Of a stretch of 64,000 nt of DNA, positions 41,474-50,514 are shown one piece after another. Every line of letters begins with the position of its first letter. Positions within the stretch are counted from its first letter, which is position 1. Made by a program: the position numbers and the translations under genes. Under the pieces are notes generated by a model, which had not been told where the DNA came from, did no database searches, and worked only from the letters and a program-made list of their open reading frames with translations. Source of the DNA: Planctomycetota bacterium. Lineage in GTDB: Bacteria; Planctomycetota; UBA1135; UBA2386. The stretch lies in the NCBI GenBank assembly GCA_021776805.1, contig JAJFFD010000054.1, positions 1-64,000 on the forward strand. Reading direction: 5' to 3'.

Positions 41474-43816
41474 ATGTCAATCGGACTCACAGCTGGACTG
41501 AAAGCCCTTACTGCAGCGCAGATGGGCATACAGACCGCAGGCCAAAACGTGGCCAATGCCAACACTGCAGGCTACTCAAGACAAAGGGTCCTGCAGTCCG
41601 GCGCGATGCCCTTCTCCTATGGCCAAGGCCTACAGATCGGAACCGGTGTCAACGTTGACAATATCTCGCGCATCGTTGATCAAGGCTTGGAACGTCGGCT
41701 CAACATGCAGCTCAGCTTCTTCGGCAGCGCTGCGATGAACTTCGACAGACTGCGCGAACTCGAGAGCGTCTTGTCTGAGCCAAACGGTGGTCTCAGTGCC
41801 AGCATCTCCGAAATGTTCGGTGGCATTTCCAGCCTGCAAACTGATCCAGGCAGCCGCTCGCTACGCGGTGGAGCCATCCAAGGCGCCAGGAGCATGGCGG
41901 AGAACTTCAATCTCATCGCTCAGCGCTACCAAGACTTGAGCACCAACACGGTCGCCGAGGTACAAGCACTCGTCGGAGAGGTCAACGAGAAGACCAAGGC
42001 GATTGCAGATCTCAACTCACAGATCATCAGCGTCGAGGCAGGTGGCTCCACCGCCAACGACTTGCGCGACCAGCGTGGTCGACTCATTTCCGAAGTCTCC
42101 GGGCTCATCGACACCCGGGCCCTGGAAAGGGACAGTGGCTCGGTCGATCTACTGATAGCTGGTCGCCTACTGGTATCCGGGGCGAACAACAGCGAGCTCA
42201 GTGCTCGCACTGCAATCGATGGCCGCAGCGAGGTGCTGATCTCCGGCAGAAGCCGCGTCGACATCACCAGCGGCAAGATCGGCGCCCTCATGAATCAAGA
42301 GGAGACGCGCATCCCCAGCCTGATCGGCGACCTGGACGTGCTGGCGCGCAACATGATTCTCGAGTTCAACCGCGTTCACAGCACCGGCATCGGTGGCTCG
42401 GGACCCTTCCAGTCACTCCTCACTTCCAATCGCTTCGCGGATACGAACTCAGACGGGAAGAGAGGCAATGAGCTCTTGGCATCGGCCGACCTTCCCTTCG
42501 ATGTGGTTTCCGGCCAGCTCCATGTAAGCATCACCAACCGCAGCACCGGTGACCTCGAGAGGACGAAGATCAACATCGATCCAATGTCCATGACCCTCGA
42601 GAATCTCGCCACTCAACTCAGCGGGATCGACCATCTCACCGCGAGCGTCGACCCCACGGGCAGAATGCGAATCAGTGCTGATCAGGGCTATGGCTTCGAC
42701 TTCGGCTCGCGTCTGGATCCCATGCCGGACAGTTTCGGTTCCTTCGGCAGCAGTTATGCCTCACTAGGCAACAGCGGAGCCGCGAGCTTCAACCTCAGCG
42801 CTGCGCCAGCCACGAAGGAATTCACCGTCGACATCAACGGCAGCGCTGAGACGGTTACTCTCGATCTAGCAGACTTCGCCGCACCGGGGCAGGCCAGTGT
42901 GGATGAGCTGGTCGCCGCCATCAATGCAGATCTGAGCAACGCCACTGCCGCCAACATCGGTGGTCAGTTGGTCATCAGGGCAAACAACTCCGGTCCCGGC
43001 ACGACCCTCAGCCTAACGGACACGGTTGGCAGTCCCCTCGCCACTCTCGGCATGGCGACTGGACCAAGCAGTGGTCAGGCCAGCGCGGTCGATGCCAAGA
43101 TCTCAGGCAACTACACCGGTGACACCAACGAACAGCTTCGCTTCGTACCCGATTCGGACGGCATCATCGGTAGCACTGCAGGCCTGACCATTGGGGTCTT
43201 CAACAGCAACGGATCCCGAGTGGCGACTCTCGATGTTGGCCCGAACTACGATCCGGATATCGATGGCCCCATCGAAGTCATCGATGGGATTCAGGTCTCG
43301 TTCTCGCGTGGAGCAATCAGCGCTACCGACAATGAAGTCTTCAGCCTGGATACGATCGCCGACAGCGACACTAGCGACGTGCTGGTTGCCATCGGCATGA
43401 ATAGCTTCTTTCTCGGTAACTCTGCCGAGACGATCGAGGTCAACCCGGACCTCGTGAACAATCCGGATCTTCTCGCGGCTGCTGGCCAAAACGCTTCTGG
43501 CGACGGCGGCAACTTGAACAGACTCGCGGCGCTCCGTGATGCCGGGCTCGGCAACTTGAACGCGAACACGATCGAGACCTTCTACAACGGCCTGGTTGGT
43601 GATCTCGGTTTCGAAGTCTCGACGGCCGAATCCAGCATGCGTGGGCAGGAAACTCTGCTCCACACTCTCGAAGCCGAACGCGAATCGGTCTCGGGGGTCA
43701 ATCTCGATGAAGAGATGGTCGACATCGTGCGCTACCAGCAAGCATTCGAAGCCGCCTCTCGATTCATCAACATCGTGCAAGAGCTGACTAACACTTTGAT
43801 CAACTTGGGCAGGTAA
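41474..43816 (+). CDS. flgK: Flagellar hook-associated protein FlgK (HAP1), enlarged
   Basis: 780 residues, against about 550 in E. coli. N-terminal AGLKALTAAQMGIQTAGQNVANANTAGYSRQR and C-terminal LDEEMVDIVRYQQAFEAASRFINIVQELTNTLINLG are canonical. The middle has an inserted region (about residues 420-660) with VDELVAAINADLSNATAANIGG, then SLTDTVGSPLATLGMAT, the flagellin-insert-type module. GGAGAAAACC precedes the ATG. It joins hook to filament. Confidence 0.95.
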   Translation: MSIGLTAGLKALTAAQMGIQTAGQNVANANTAGYSRQRVLQSGAMPFSYGQGLQIGTGVNVDNISRIVDQGLERRLNMQLSFFGSAAMNFDRLRELESVLSEPNGGLSASISEMFGGISSLQTDPGSRSLRGGAIQGARSMAENFNLIAQRYQDLSTNTVAEVQALVGEVNEKTKAIADLNSQIISVEAGGSTANDLRDQRGRLISEVSGLIDTRALERDSGSVDLLIAGRLLVSGANNSELSARTAIDGRSEVLISGRSRVDITSGKIGALMNQEETRIPSLIGDLDVLARNMILEFNRVHSTGIGGSGPFQSLLTSNRFADTNSDGKRGNELLASADLPFDVVSGQLHVSITNRSTGDLERTKINIDPMSMTLENLATQLSGIDHLTASVDPTGRMRISADQGYGFDFGSRLDPMPDSFGSFGSSYASLGNSGAASFNLSAAPATKEFTVDINGSAETVTLDLADFAAPGQASVDELVAAINADLSNATAANIGGQLVIRANNSGPGTTLSLTDTVGSPLATLGMATGPSSGQASAVDAKISGNYTGDTNEQLRFVPDSDGIIGSTAGLTIGVFNSNGSRVATLDVGPNYDPDIDGPIEVIDGIQVSFSRGAISATDNEVFSLDTIADSDTSDVLVAIGMNSFFLGNSAETIEVNPDLVNNPDLLAAAGQNASGDGGNLNRLAALRDAGLGNLNANTIETFYNGLVGDLGFEVSTAESSMRGQETLLHTLEAERESVSGVNLDEEMVDIVRYQQAFEAASRFINIVQELTNTLINLGR

Positions 43817-43818
43817 GA

Positions 43819-45234
43819 ATGAGCCTTCGAATCACTCAAGGGATGATCTACTCCCAGTCCCTGCGGGACATCAGGAACAGCCTGTTTGGATCAACCGTTC
43901 TTCAGCAACAGATCTCATCAGGCCTCCGGGTGAATCGGCCTTCCGATGATCCAGCTGCGGCCATGCGGATCCTCCCGCTCAATACGGATCTGCGCCAGCT
44001 CGATCAGATGCTCGATAATTCGCAGCTGGCACAGGAGACCCTGAACCTCGGCACTGCATCTCTTGAAGATGCATCGAGCATGGTTCAGAGGGTGCGCGAA
44101 TTGGTGGTGCAAGCCGCCAACTCGACACTCTCGGATGGCGACCGCAGCAGCATCTCGGAGGAGATCAATCAGGTCCTCGAGCAAATGGTGAGCGTGGCCA
44201 ACGTCAAGCGTGGCGATCGCTACCTCTTCGGTGGAACGGTCACTGACCGTCCACCCTTCCAGCTGGTCAATGGACCCAATGGCAGTCGCGTGGCCTACAC
44301 AGGCAATCTCGAATCGCTCAGCGTGGCCGTTGCCCCAGGCGTCGACACGGCACTTAATATCCCTGGCAGCGAGATATTCATGCAGAAGACCCGTCTGCCA
44401 AGCAGCTTCACTGGCGGCAGCGGTGCGCAGCTGGGTACGGGCAACTTCTCGGGCAGCGGCGCAGACACGCTGAGCGTGAGCTTTGCCGGGCTCAGCATCC
44501 CTGGAGGCACGACCGGAATCGCCCAGGGCAGCGGGAACACCACAGCACTTGGAGACCTGGACTACACATTCACCGCCAGCCCACCGAGCCTGAGCATCAA
44601 CGGTGGTCCTAGCGTAGCGGTAGCCGGCGGCGTTCAGGAAATCCCCGTCGGCACGCAAGGCGCTGTGGTGAGCCTGGATCTGACCTTACCGATCAATCCA
44701 GCGAGCGGCACGATCACCAGCAATGCCAACCTCTCCATCGATGGCGGCGCTAGCAGCAGTCTGGTGGACTTTTCGAGTGCCCAGGTACAAGTGACCAACG
44801 GTAGTAACGGCAACGAAGTCAGCGTCGACGTGAACAACCTGTTCATCACAGGCGATGAGGAAGTGGTCTACGGCGGCGTTTTCGATCTCTTCGAGACCAT
44901 GGTGCACATCCGCGACCTCATGCAGAACCCAACTGGCAAGAGCCCAGGCGCCATCAGCAATGCCCTGAGCAAGTCTCTGGACAAACTGGACCTGGGGCAT
45001 GAATCAGTACTCGATGGACTGCGCAGTCTCGGATTCAGAAACCAGAACATGAATCTCCTGCAGAACCGCGTGGAAGGACTGAAAGTGAACACCCAGGAGT
45101 CACTCTCACTGGCGCAGGACACAGACATGGTCAGCGCCATCGTCGAATACAACGAACAGAACAACCTTTACCAGGCGGCTCTCCAAGTGGGAGCACAAGT
45201 CGTGCAGACCAGCCTGCTCAACTTCCTGAGGTAA
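43819..45234 (+). CDS. flgL: Flagellar hook-associated protein FlgL (HAP3), enlarged
   Basis: 471 residues (E. coli 317). It opens MSLRITQGMIYSQSLRDIRN, then LQQQISSGLRVNRPSDDPAAAMRI, and ends YNEQNNLYQAALQVGAQVVQTSLLNFL, all FlgL signatures. The middle is a large Gly/Ser/Thr-rich insertion (about residues 190-340). It starts two bases after flgK. Second hook-filament junction protein. Confidence 0.95.
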   Translation: MSLRITQGMIYSQSLRDIRNSLFGSTVLQQQISSGLRVNRPSDDPAAAMRILPLNTDLRQLDQMLDNSQLAQETLNLGTASLEDASSMVQRVRELVVQAANSTLSDGDRSSISEEINQVLEQMVSVANVKRGDRYLFGGTVTDRPPFQLVNGPNGSRVAYTGNLESLSVAVAPGVDTALNIPGSEIFMQKTRLPSSFTGGSGAQLGTGNFSGSGADTLSVSFAGLSIPGGTTGIAQGSGNTTALGDLDYTFTASPPSLSINGGPSVAVAGGVQEIPVGTQGAVVSLDLTLPINPASGTITSNANLSIDGGASSSLVDFSSAQVQVTNGSNGNEVSVDVNNLFITGDEEVVYGGVFDLFETMVHIRDLMQNPTGKSPGAISNALSKSLDKLDLGHESVLDGLRSLGFRNQNMNLLQNRVEGLKVNTQESLSLAQDTDMVSAIVEYNEQNNLYQAALQVGAQVVQTSLLNFLR

Positions 45235-45235
45235 G

Positions 45236-45496
45236 ATGAACATCAGCGAAAACTTGCGGATAGACCAAATCCAGGGTCAGGCTAAACCCAATCAGTCTGC
45301 GGAGAAGGCGGCTGACCCGACCGAGTTCAGGCGCCTCCTGGAAAAGCTCGAAGCCCTCGCAAAGACACCCAAGGCTTCCGACGTGGAAGATCTCAGCCAA
45401 CTCGAGGATGCTGTCCGAAGCGCTGATGATGACTTCAAGCAAGTCATGGAAATGCGCGAGATGCTCGAATCGGCGTACAAGAGAGCCCAGCCGTGA
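45236..45496 (+). CDS. Small helical protein after flgL, unknown
   Basis: 86 residues, starting one base after the flgL stop. It is highly charged and helical (FRRLLEKLEALAKTPKAS, SQLEDAVRSADDDFKQVMEMREMLE). It resembles small FliT/FlgN-like chaperones in size, but I see no family signature. The stop overlaps the GTG start of the GNAT gene. Last gene of the flagellar run. Confidence 0.65.
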   Translation: MNISENLRIDQIQGQAKPNQSAEKAADPTEFRRLLEKLEALAKTPKASDVEDLSQLEDAVRSADDDFKQVMEMREMLESAYKRAQP

Positions 45497-46383
45497 CCAA
45501 GACTCTGGCAGCACCTCTGATTCGCAACCTGACTCAGGAAGAACGTGAGGACGCCATCGACTCCATCCACTCCTGGATGGAGTTCCCCGACGATGCATCC
45601 CTGATCGGTAGCTACCCACAGGTCTTTCAAGCCGAAGGACAGGCGCTATCGCTGGGCGCATTCTTCGCTGGGAAGTTGAGCTCGCACACTGCCTATCGAC
45701 GGGTCAATCTGCGCGCTAGCAACGGCTTCATCAAGGCGACCTTGGTCGGAGATGTCGCCACTGCCCCAGAGCATCGCGGTGAAAGACTGGCGAGCAGAAT
45801 TCTGGAGAAGCTCGCCAGCAGCGAACAGGCTGCCGGCCAGGATTGCATTCTACTCTGGTCTGATCTTTGGGAGTTCTATGCGCGACTGGGCTACGCACCG
45901 GCAGGGGTACAAGCCGAACTCAAAATGAAGATCAACATCACTCAGGATTGCCCTGGAGTGCGGCCGGCTGCGATCGCGGATCTGAGTGCAATCCTCGAAC
46001 TACACGAGCAGAAGCCATGGCGGGTGAAGCGTGATCTGTCCGAACTCTCGCTTCTCATGTCGGTGCAAAACCTCGACTGCATGGTTCTGACCGAGGACTC
46101 TCGGATTCTGGCCTATGCATGTCACGGCAAGGGACTTGATCTGCAAGGCTGGTGGCATGAATTGGGAGGCAGCGACCAGGCCCTCCAGAAGTTGATTCCT
46201 GCCGCCATGTCCCAGTTGCGCCAGAAGGAGGCGGTGCTCATCCTGCCGCCCTACCGGCACGCCCTGATTACCAAGTTGAGCGGACTCTACGAGGAACTAC
46301 GGGAGGGCATCGTCGCCCTCTGCAAGCCGCTCTCCAGCCGTGGGCTCTGCGACTTCTTCGTGGATGGCCTGGATTCGATCTAG
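45493..46383 (+). CDS. GNAT-family N-acetyltransferase
   Basis: 296 residues from a GTG start overlapping the upstream stop. The acetyl-CoA binding region is VGDVATAPEHRGERLASRILEKLASSEQAAG (the V-x-P-x-x-R/Q-G-x-G/R pattern), followed by LLWSDLWEFYARLGYAPAG, the FYxRxGF strand. The C-terminal half is a second, degenerate GNAT-like region. The substrate is unknown. It is in the same transcript as the flagellar genes by spacing and might modify flagellar proteins; that is only inference. Confidence 0.78.
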   Translation: MTKTLAAPLIRNLTQEEREDAIDSIHSWMEFPDDASLIGSYPQVFQAEGQALSLGAFFAGKLSSHTAYRRVNLRASNGFIKATLVGDVATAPEHRGERLASRILEKLASSEQAAGQDCILLWSDLWEFYARLGYAPAGVQAELKMKINITQDCPGVRPAAIADLSAILELHEQKPWRVKRDLSELSLLMSVQNLDCMVLTEDSRILAYACHGKGLDLQGWWHELGGSDQALQKLIPAAMSQLRQKEAVLILPPYRHALITKLSGLYEELREGIVALCKPLSSRGLCDFFVDGLDSI

Positions 46384-46403
46384 TCGGGGCCCGGTCCCCG
46401 TCC

Positions 46404-46431
46404 TTGATTGAAATACCCGCCTTCCTACACT
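46404..46431 (+). promoter_or_regulatory. Possible sigma-70 promoter of etfBA
   Basis: TTGATT at 46404-46409 and TACACT at 46426-46431, 16 bases apart, each match four of six consensus bases. Both are upstream of the etfB ATG at 46500. A small CGGGG/CCCCG hairpin at about 46385-46400 might end the upstream transcript. Weak call. Confidence 0.35.
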
Positions 46432-46499
46432 GGTTCGCCCTCCTCGCCCAAGGACCTGGCCGCGCCGCGGCCCCAACCTTGCAATTGGTTATAAAGGTA

Positions 46500-47240
46500 A
46501 TGGATATAGTAGTTTGCGTTAAGAGAGTGGCTGCCACCGACAGCCAGATCAAGATCGCTGCCGATGGCAAGAGCCTGGACCCGGCGGGAATCGAGTTCGT
46601 CCTGAATCCCTACGATGAGATCGCGGTCGAAGCTGCACTGGCGGCCAAAGAGCAATTTGGCGACAGCACGGTCACCGTAGTCACTCTCGGCAGCGCCGAT
46701 GCGCAAAAGGAACTGCGCACCTGCCTGGCCATGGGCGCCGACAAGGCGGTCCTCATCAACGACGGGGGCCGCAGTCAGGACGCCTTCAGCACCGCCGAGA
46801 CTGTTGCTGACTACCTGAAGGGAACTGCCGCCTCTCTGATCTTCTGCGGCAAGCAGGCAGTGGATGGCGACGAGAGCCAGTTTCCACCTCGCCTGGCGGA
46901 GTTGTTGGGCATGCCCTGCGTGACCGAGATCACCAGCTTGACTCTCGAAGATGGCTCACTGGTGGCGGAACGTGACATTGAAGGGGCTAGAGAAGTCGTC
47001 AACTGCAGCCTGCCGGCGGTCATCTCGACGAACAAGGGCCTCAACGAACCGCGCTACGCGAATCTCAAAGGCATCATGGCCGCCAAAAAGAAGCCCCTCG
47101 AAGAGATCGAAGCAGCAGCAATCGATCCGGCCACGAGTATCGAATCATTGAGCCTGCCTCCGGCACGAAGCGAAGGCAAGATTGTCGAAACTGTCGACCA
47201 GCTGGTCGACGCATTGAAGAACGAAGCCAAGGTCCTCTAA
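46500..47240 (+). CDS. etfB: Electron transfer flavoprotein, beta subunit
   Basis: 246 residues from ATG 46500 (AAAGGTA upstream). It starts MDIVVCVKRVAATDSQIKI and has LNPYDEIAVEAALAAKE, TCLAMGADKAVLI, FCGKQAVDGDESQ and RYANLKGIMAAKKKPLEEI, the EtfB signature including the AMP-binding and recognition-loop regions. EtfAB takes electrons from acyl-CoA dehydrogenases to the membrane quinone pool. etfA follows 15 bases later. Confidence 0.96.
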   Translation: MDIVVCVKRVAATDSQIKIAADGKSLDPAGIEFVLNPYDEIAVEAALAAKEQFGDSTVTVVTLGSADAQKELRTCLAMGADKAVLINDGGRSQDAFSTAETVADYLKGTAASLIFCGKQAVDGDESQFPPRLAELLGMPCVTEITSLTLEDGSLVAERDIEGAREVVNCSLPAVISTNKGLNEPRYANLKGIMAAKKKPLEEIEAAAIDPATSIESLSLPPARSEGKIVETVDQLVDALKNEAKVL

Positions 47241-47255
47241 GTCGCCAGGATCAAC

Positions 47256-48236
47256 ATGTCGAATATCATTGTCATCGCCGAAGCTCGCTCAGGTTCTCTG
47301 AAGAAGACTTCGCTCGAAGCAGTCACTGCGGGCAAGGAGCTGGCTGCCAAAGCTGGCGGCCAGGTCATCGCAATCATTGTGGGGAACGATCTCAGCGCCG
47401 CCAAGGAAGCCCTCGCGGCAAGCGGCGCGGACAAGGTCATCGCCCTGCAGAGCGAGGCCCTCGCTCAGTACAGCGGCGACGGCTATTCGGCCGCCATCAG
47501 CGGCGAACTCGCGAGCCTGGATCCCGCCTGCGTTCTAATGGCACACAGTGCCATGGGCAGAGATCTAGCACCTCGCCTGGCCGCGAATTTGAAGACAGGC
47601 CTCATCAGCGATGTGACCGCCCTGCATTACGACGACAGCAAGTTCGGCGCGACCAAGCCGGTCTTCGCCGGCAAGGCCTACCGCAAGAGCTACTTCGAGA
47701 AGTCCCCCTTCATGGCAACCCTGCGCCCCAACAACTGGGCCGGACAAAGCGATGCGGGATCTGCAGAAGTCAGCGATGCATCCCCATCCGTGAGCGCAGC
47801 CGACCTAAAGGCAATCGTCCAGGAGGTCGTGGCAGCAGCCAGCGATCGGACTCCACTACAAGAGGCGCGAGTCGTGGTCTCCGGTGGTCGCGGCCTGAAG
47901 GAATCCGAGCACTTCAAGCTCATCGAAGACTTGGCTGCGGCCTTTGGACCCGGCGTAGCGGCCGTCGGCGCCTCTCGCGCAGTAGTCGACGCCGGCTGGC
48001 GCCCGCATCGAGAGCAGGTCGGGCAGACCGGCAAGGTCGTCGCCCCCACTCTCTACTTCGCCTGTGGTATCAGCGGCGCCATCCAGCACCTGGCCGGCAT
48101 GAGCACTTCGCAGTTCATCGTGGCCATCAACAAGGACGCGAATGCGCCCATCTTCAAGGTGGCCAACTACGGCATCGTCGGTGATGTCTTCGAGGTTCTC
48201 CCCGCTCTCACGGCTGCGGTGAAGGCCACAGTCTAG
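47256..48236 (+). CDS. etfA: Electron transfer flavoprotein, alpha subunit
   Basis: 326 residues. The N-terminal domain has [25 protein letters not shown] and [19 protein letters not shown]. The C-terminal FAD domain shows [50 protein letters not shown] and [22 protein letters not shown]. It is complete and normal in length. The stop overlaps that of the convergent YggS gene by four bases (48233-48236). Confidence 0.97.
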   Translation: MSNIIVIAEARSGSLKKTSLEAVTAGKELAAKAGGQVIAIIVGNDLSAAKEALAASGADKVIALQSEALAQYSGDGYSAAISGELASLDPACVLMAHSAMGRDLAPRLAANLKTGLISDVTALHYDDSKFGATKPVFAGKAYRKSYFEKSPFMATLRPNNWAGQSDAGSAEVSDASPSVSAADLKAIVQEVVAAASDRTPLQEARVVVSGGRGLKESEHFKLIEDLAAAFGPGVAAVGASRAVVDAGWRPHREQVGQTGKVVAPTLYFACGISGAIQHLAGMSTSQFIVAINKDANAPIFKVANYGIVGDVFEVLPALTAAVKATV

Positions 48237-48925
48237 CGCGGCCGGCGCGGACCGAAGATCGCGGTGCCCACTCTGACCAGAGTGGAGCCCGCGGCGATCG
48301 CTTCTGGAATGTCGCCGGACATACCGAGGCTCAACACTGGCAGGGCCAAACCGGTCTCCTGCCGCAGGTCCTCGAGAATGCGGCCAACATGAGCAAAGAC
48401 CGGTGCAGGATCCGAGTCCAGTGGCCCCATGGCCATGACTCCCTGCAGGCGGATGCCTGGGCAGTCGGAGATGATCCGCCGAGCCAAGGTCGCGACTTCT
48501 TCCGGCCTCGCGCCGTGCTTGGCCACATCACCGGTTGCATCCACCTGCAGGAGGCAATCCAGATAACGGTCGGTCTGCTCGAGCGCCTTCTGCAGAGCCC
48601 GGGCAAGGCGCATTCGATCGAGACTGTGCAGGAGTTCGATGCCGGGCACGACAACCAAGTCCTTCACCTTGTTGGTCTGCAGGGAGCCGATCAAGTGCCA
48701 AGCGAGTGAGCGCTCCGCAAGGTCGACTGCCTTGCCGCTGAGTTCCTGAACTCGATTCTCCCCGAACTGAACCTGCCCCGCTCCCGCAGCCTCTTCGATC
48801 TCCACCTGGTTGCGAGTCTTGCTCACCGCCAGGATGGACACGGACTCCGGATCTCTATCCGCACGAGCACAGAGATCGCGAACCTGAAGGCGCAGGGCTT
48901 CGAGCCGATTGGCGATCTCACCCAT
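48233..48925 (-). CDS. yggS: YggS/PROSC-type pyridoxal-phosphate homeostasis protein
   Basis: 230 residues of the alanine-racemase N-terminal fold. The PLP Lys is in SILAVSKTRN (Lys36), followed by FGENRVQEL, WHLIGSLQTNKVKDLV, CLLQVDATGDVAKHG, GVMAMGPL and LSLGMSGDIPEAIAAGSTLVRVGTAIFG. YggS binds PLP and keeps B6 pools balanced; it has no known catalysis. It is the last gene of the prfB-purH-yggS unit, eight bases after purH. Confidence 0.94.
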   Translation of the reverse strand: MGEIANRLEALRLQVRDLCARADRDPESVSILAVSKTRNQVEIEEAAGAGQVQFGENRVQELSGKAVDLAERSLAWHLIGSLQTNKVKDLVVVPGIELLHSLDRMRLARALQKALEQTDRYLDCLLQVDATGDVAKHGARPEEVATLARRIISDCPGIRLQGVMAMGPLDSDPAPVFAHVGRILEDLRQETGLALPVLSLGMSGDIPEAIAAGSTLVRVGTAIFGPRRPR

Positions 48926-48933
48926 GCGACCTC

Positions 48934-50514
48934 TCAGTGGCGGAAGTGCCGGCGTCCGGTGAAGAGCATGGCCATGCCATTCTCATTGGCGGCAGCGATC
49001 ACCTCATCGTCCCGTCGGCTACCACCGGGCTGGATCGCCGCGCTGACCCCGGCCTTGGCCGCTGCGAGCAGGCCATCGGCAAAGGGGAAGAATGCGTCCG
49101 AAGCGAGCACCGCACCCTTGGCAAGATCGCCGGCCTTCTTGACCGAGATCTCCACCGAATCCACACGACTCATCTGACCTGCACCGACCCCCACTGTGGC
49201 GTAGACACCCTCGCCCTGTGAGCGCGCCAGCACGATGGCGTTGCTCTTCACGTGCTTGCAGACCTTCCAGGCAAAGGCCAAAGCAGCACTCTCTTCGTCG
49301 CTGGGTGCCCGACTGGTAACAGAGTCGAGTGTCGGCGCCGACTGCGGATGATCTGCGGACTGCAGAAGGAAGCCGCCGGAGATTGGCTTGATCACCGGTG
49401 GATGCGCCCCCGCTATGGAACCGCCAAGGGAGAGAATGCGCACGTTGGCACCCCAACGAGCTTCTTTGATCTTGTCCAGTGCCGCGGGCTCGACAGAAGG
49501 GGCGACGATCGCCTCGACGAAGGTGCCCTTGGCGACCATGGTGCCGGCCGTCGCCAGGTCCAAGGGTCGATTAAGAGCGACTATGCCACCGTAGGCGCTG
49601 AGTGGGTCTGCGGCCAAAGCCGCCACGAAAGCCGACTCCAAATCGCTGGCCAAAGCTGTACCGCAGGGATTGCTGTGCTTGATGATCGCGCAGGCCGGCT
49701 CTGCGAATTCTCGCACCAGCTCGAGGGCCGCATCCAAATCCATCAGGTTGTTGTAGGAGAGCTCCTTGCCTGACAACTGCTCGGCCTGGGCCAAGCCAGG
49801 ATTCGCGGACTCTTCCTCGGCGTAGAGGGCGGCGATTTGATGAGGATTCTCGCCGTAGCGCAGGTCCATGCGCTTGACCCCCGAGATCGCATAACGCTCG
49901 CCATAGGCTGGCTTGCTCTGGCTGGACTGACGATCTGTTTCGAACCAATCGGCAATGGCCACATCGTAAGCCGCAGTGTGAGCGTAGGCCTTGCCGGCTA
50001 GCTCACGCAGGAACTCGGCACCCAAATGCCCCTTACCCTTGGCGAGCTCCGCGAGGATCCGGTCATAGTCCCTTGGGTCGACAACAACCGCCACGGATGC
50101 ATGGTTCTTGGCAGCGGAGCGAAGCATCGCTGGGCCACCGATGTCGATGTTTTCGACGATCTCCTGACGCTCCACTCCCGGCTTTGCCAGGGTCTTGCGG
50201 AAGCGATAGAGATTCACCGCCAGGAGATCGATTGGATCGATACTCAACTCGCGCATGGCAGTCAGGTCGGCATCGTTGTCACGGCGGGCCAGGAGACCGC
50301 CATGAATCTTCGGGTGCAGACTCTTCACTCTGCCGTCCATCATCTCGGCAAAGCCCGTGTACTCGGATACCTCTTCGGCGGGCACACCACCATCCTTCAG
50401 AGCTTTGAAGGTTCCACCGGTGGACAGCACGGCGAACCCGAGATCTACGAGTCCCTTGGCGAAGTCCACAATTCCGGTCTTGTCGGTCACAGAGATCAGT
50501 GCGCGTCGTTTCAT
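48934..50514 (-). CDS. purH: Bifunctional AICAR formyltransferase / IMP cyclohydrolase
   Basis: 526 residues, full length. The cyclohydrolase domain opens ALISVTDKTGIVDFAKGL and has FAEMMDGRVKSLHPKIHGGLL, with NIDIGGPAMLRSAAKNH. The transformylase domain contains LRYGENPHQIAALY, GKELSYNNLMDLDAA, IIKHSNPCGTAL (the catalytic Lys-His) and AAIQPGGSRRDDEVI. It catalyses the last two steps of IMP synthesis. The start overlaps the prfB stop. Confidence 0.97.
   Translation of the reverse strand: MKRRALISVTDKTGIVDFAKGLVDLGFAVLSTGGTFKALKDGGVPAEEVSEYTGFAEMMDGRVKSLHPKIHGGLLARRDNDADLTAMRELSIDPIDLLAVNLYRFRKTLAKPGVERQEIVENIDIGGPAMLRSAAKNHASVAVVVDPRDYDRILAELAKGKGHLGAEFLRELAGKAYAHTAAYDVAIADWFETDRQSSQSKPAYGERYAISGVKRMDLRYGENPHQIAALYAEEESANPGLAQAEQLSGKELSYNNLMDLDAALELVREFAEPACAIIKHSNPCGTALASDLESAFVAALAADPLSAYGGIVALNRPLDLATAGTMVAKGTFVEAIVAPSVEPAALDKIKEARWGANVRILSLGGSIAGAHPPVIKPISGGFLLQSADHPQSAPTLDSVTSRAPSDEESAALAFAWKVCKHVKSNAIVLARSQGEGVYATVGVGAGQMSRVDSVEISVKKAGDLAKGAVLASDAFFPFADGLLAAAKAGVSAAIQPGGSRRDDEVIAAANENGMAMLFTGRRHFRH

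Noticed and set aside
46385-46400. CGGGG/CCCCG hairpin as flagellar operon terminator
   Set aside because: Only a 5-bp stem and no U-tract; mentioned only as a possibility under the etfBA promoter.
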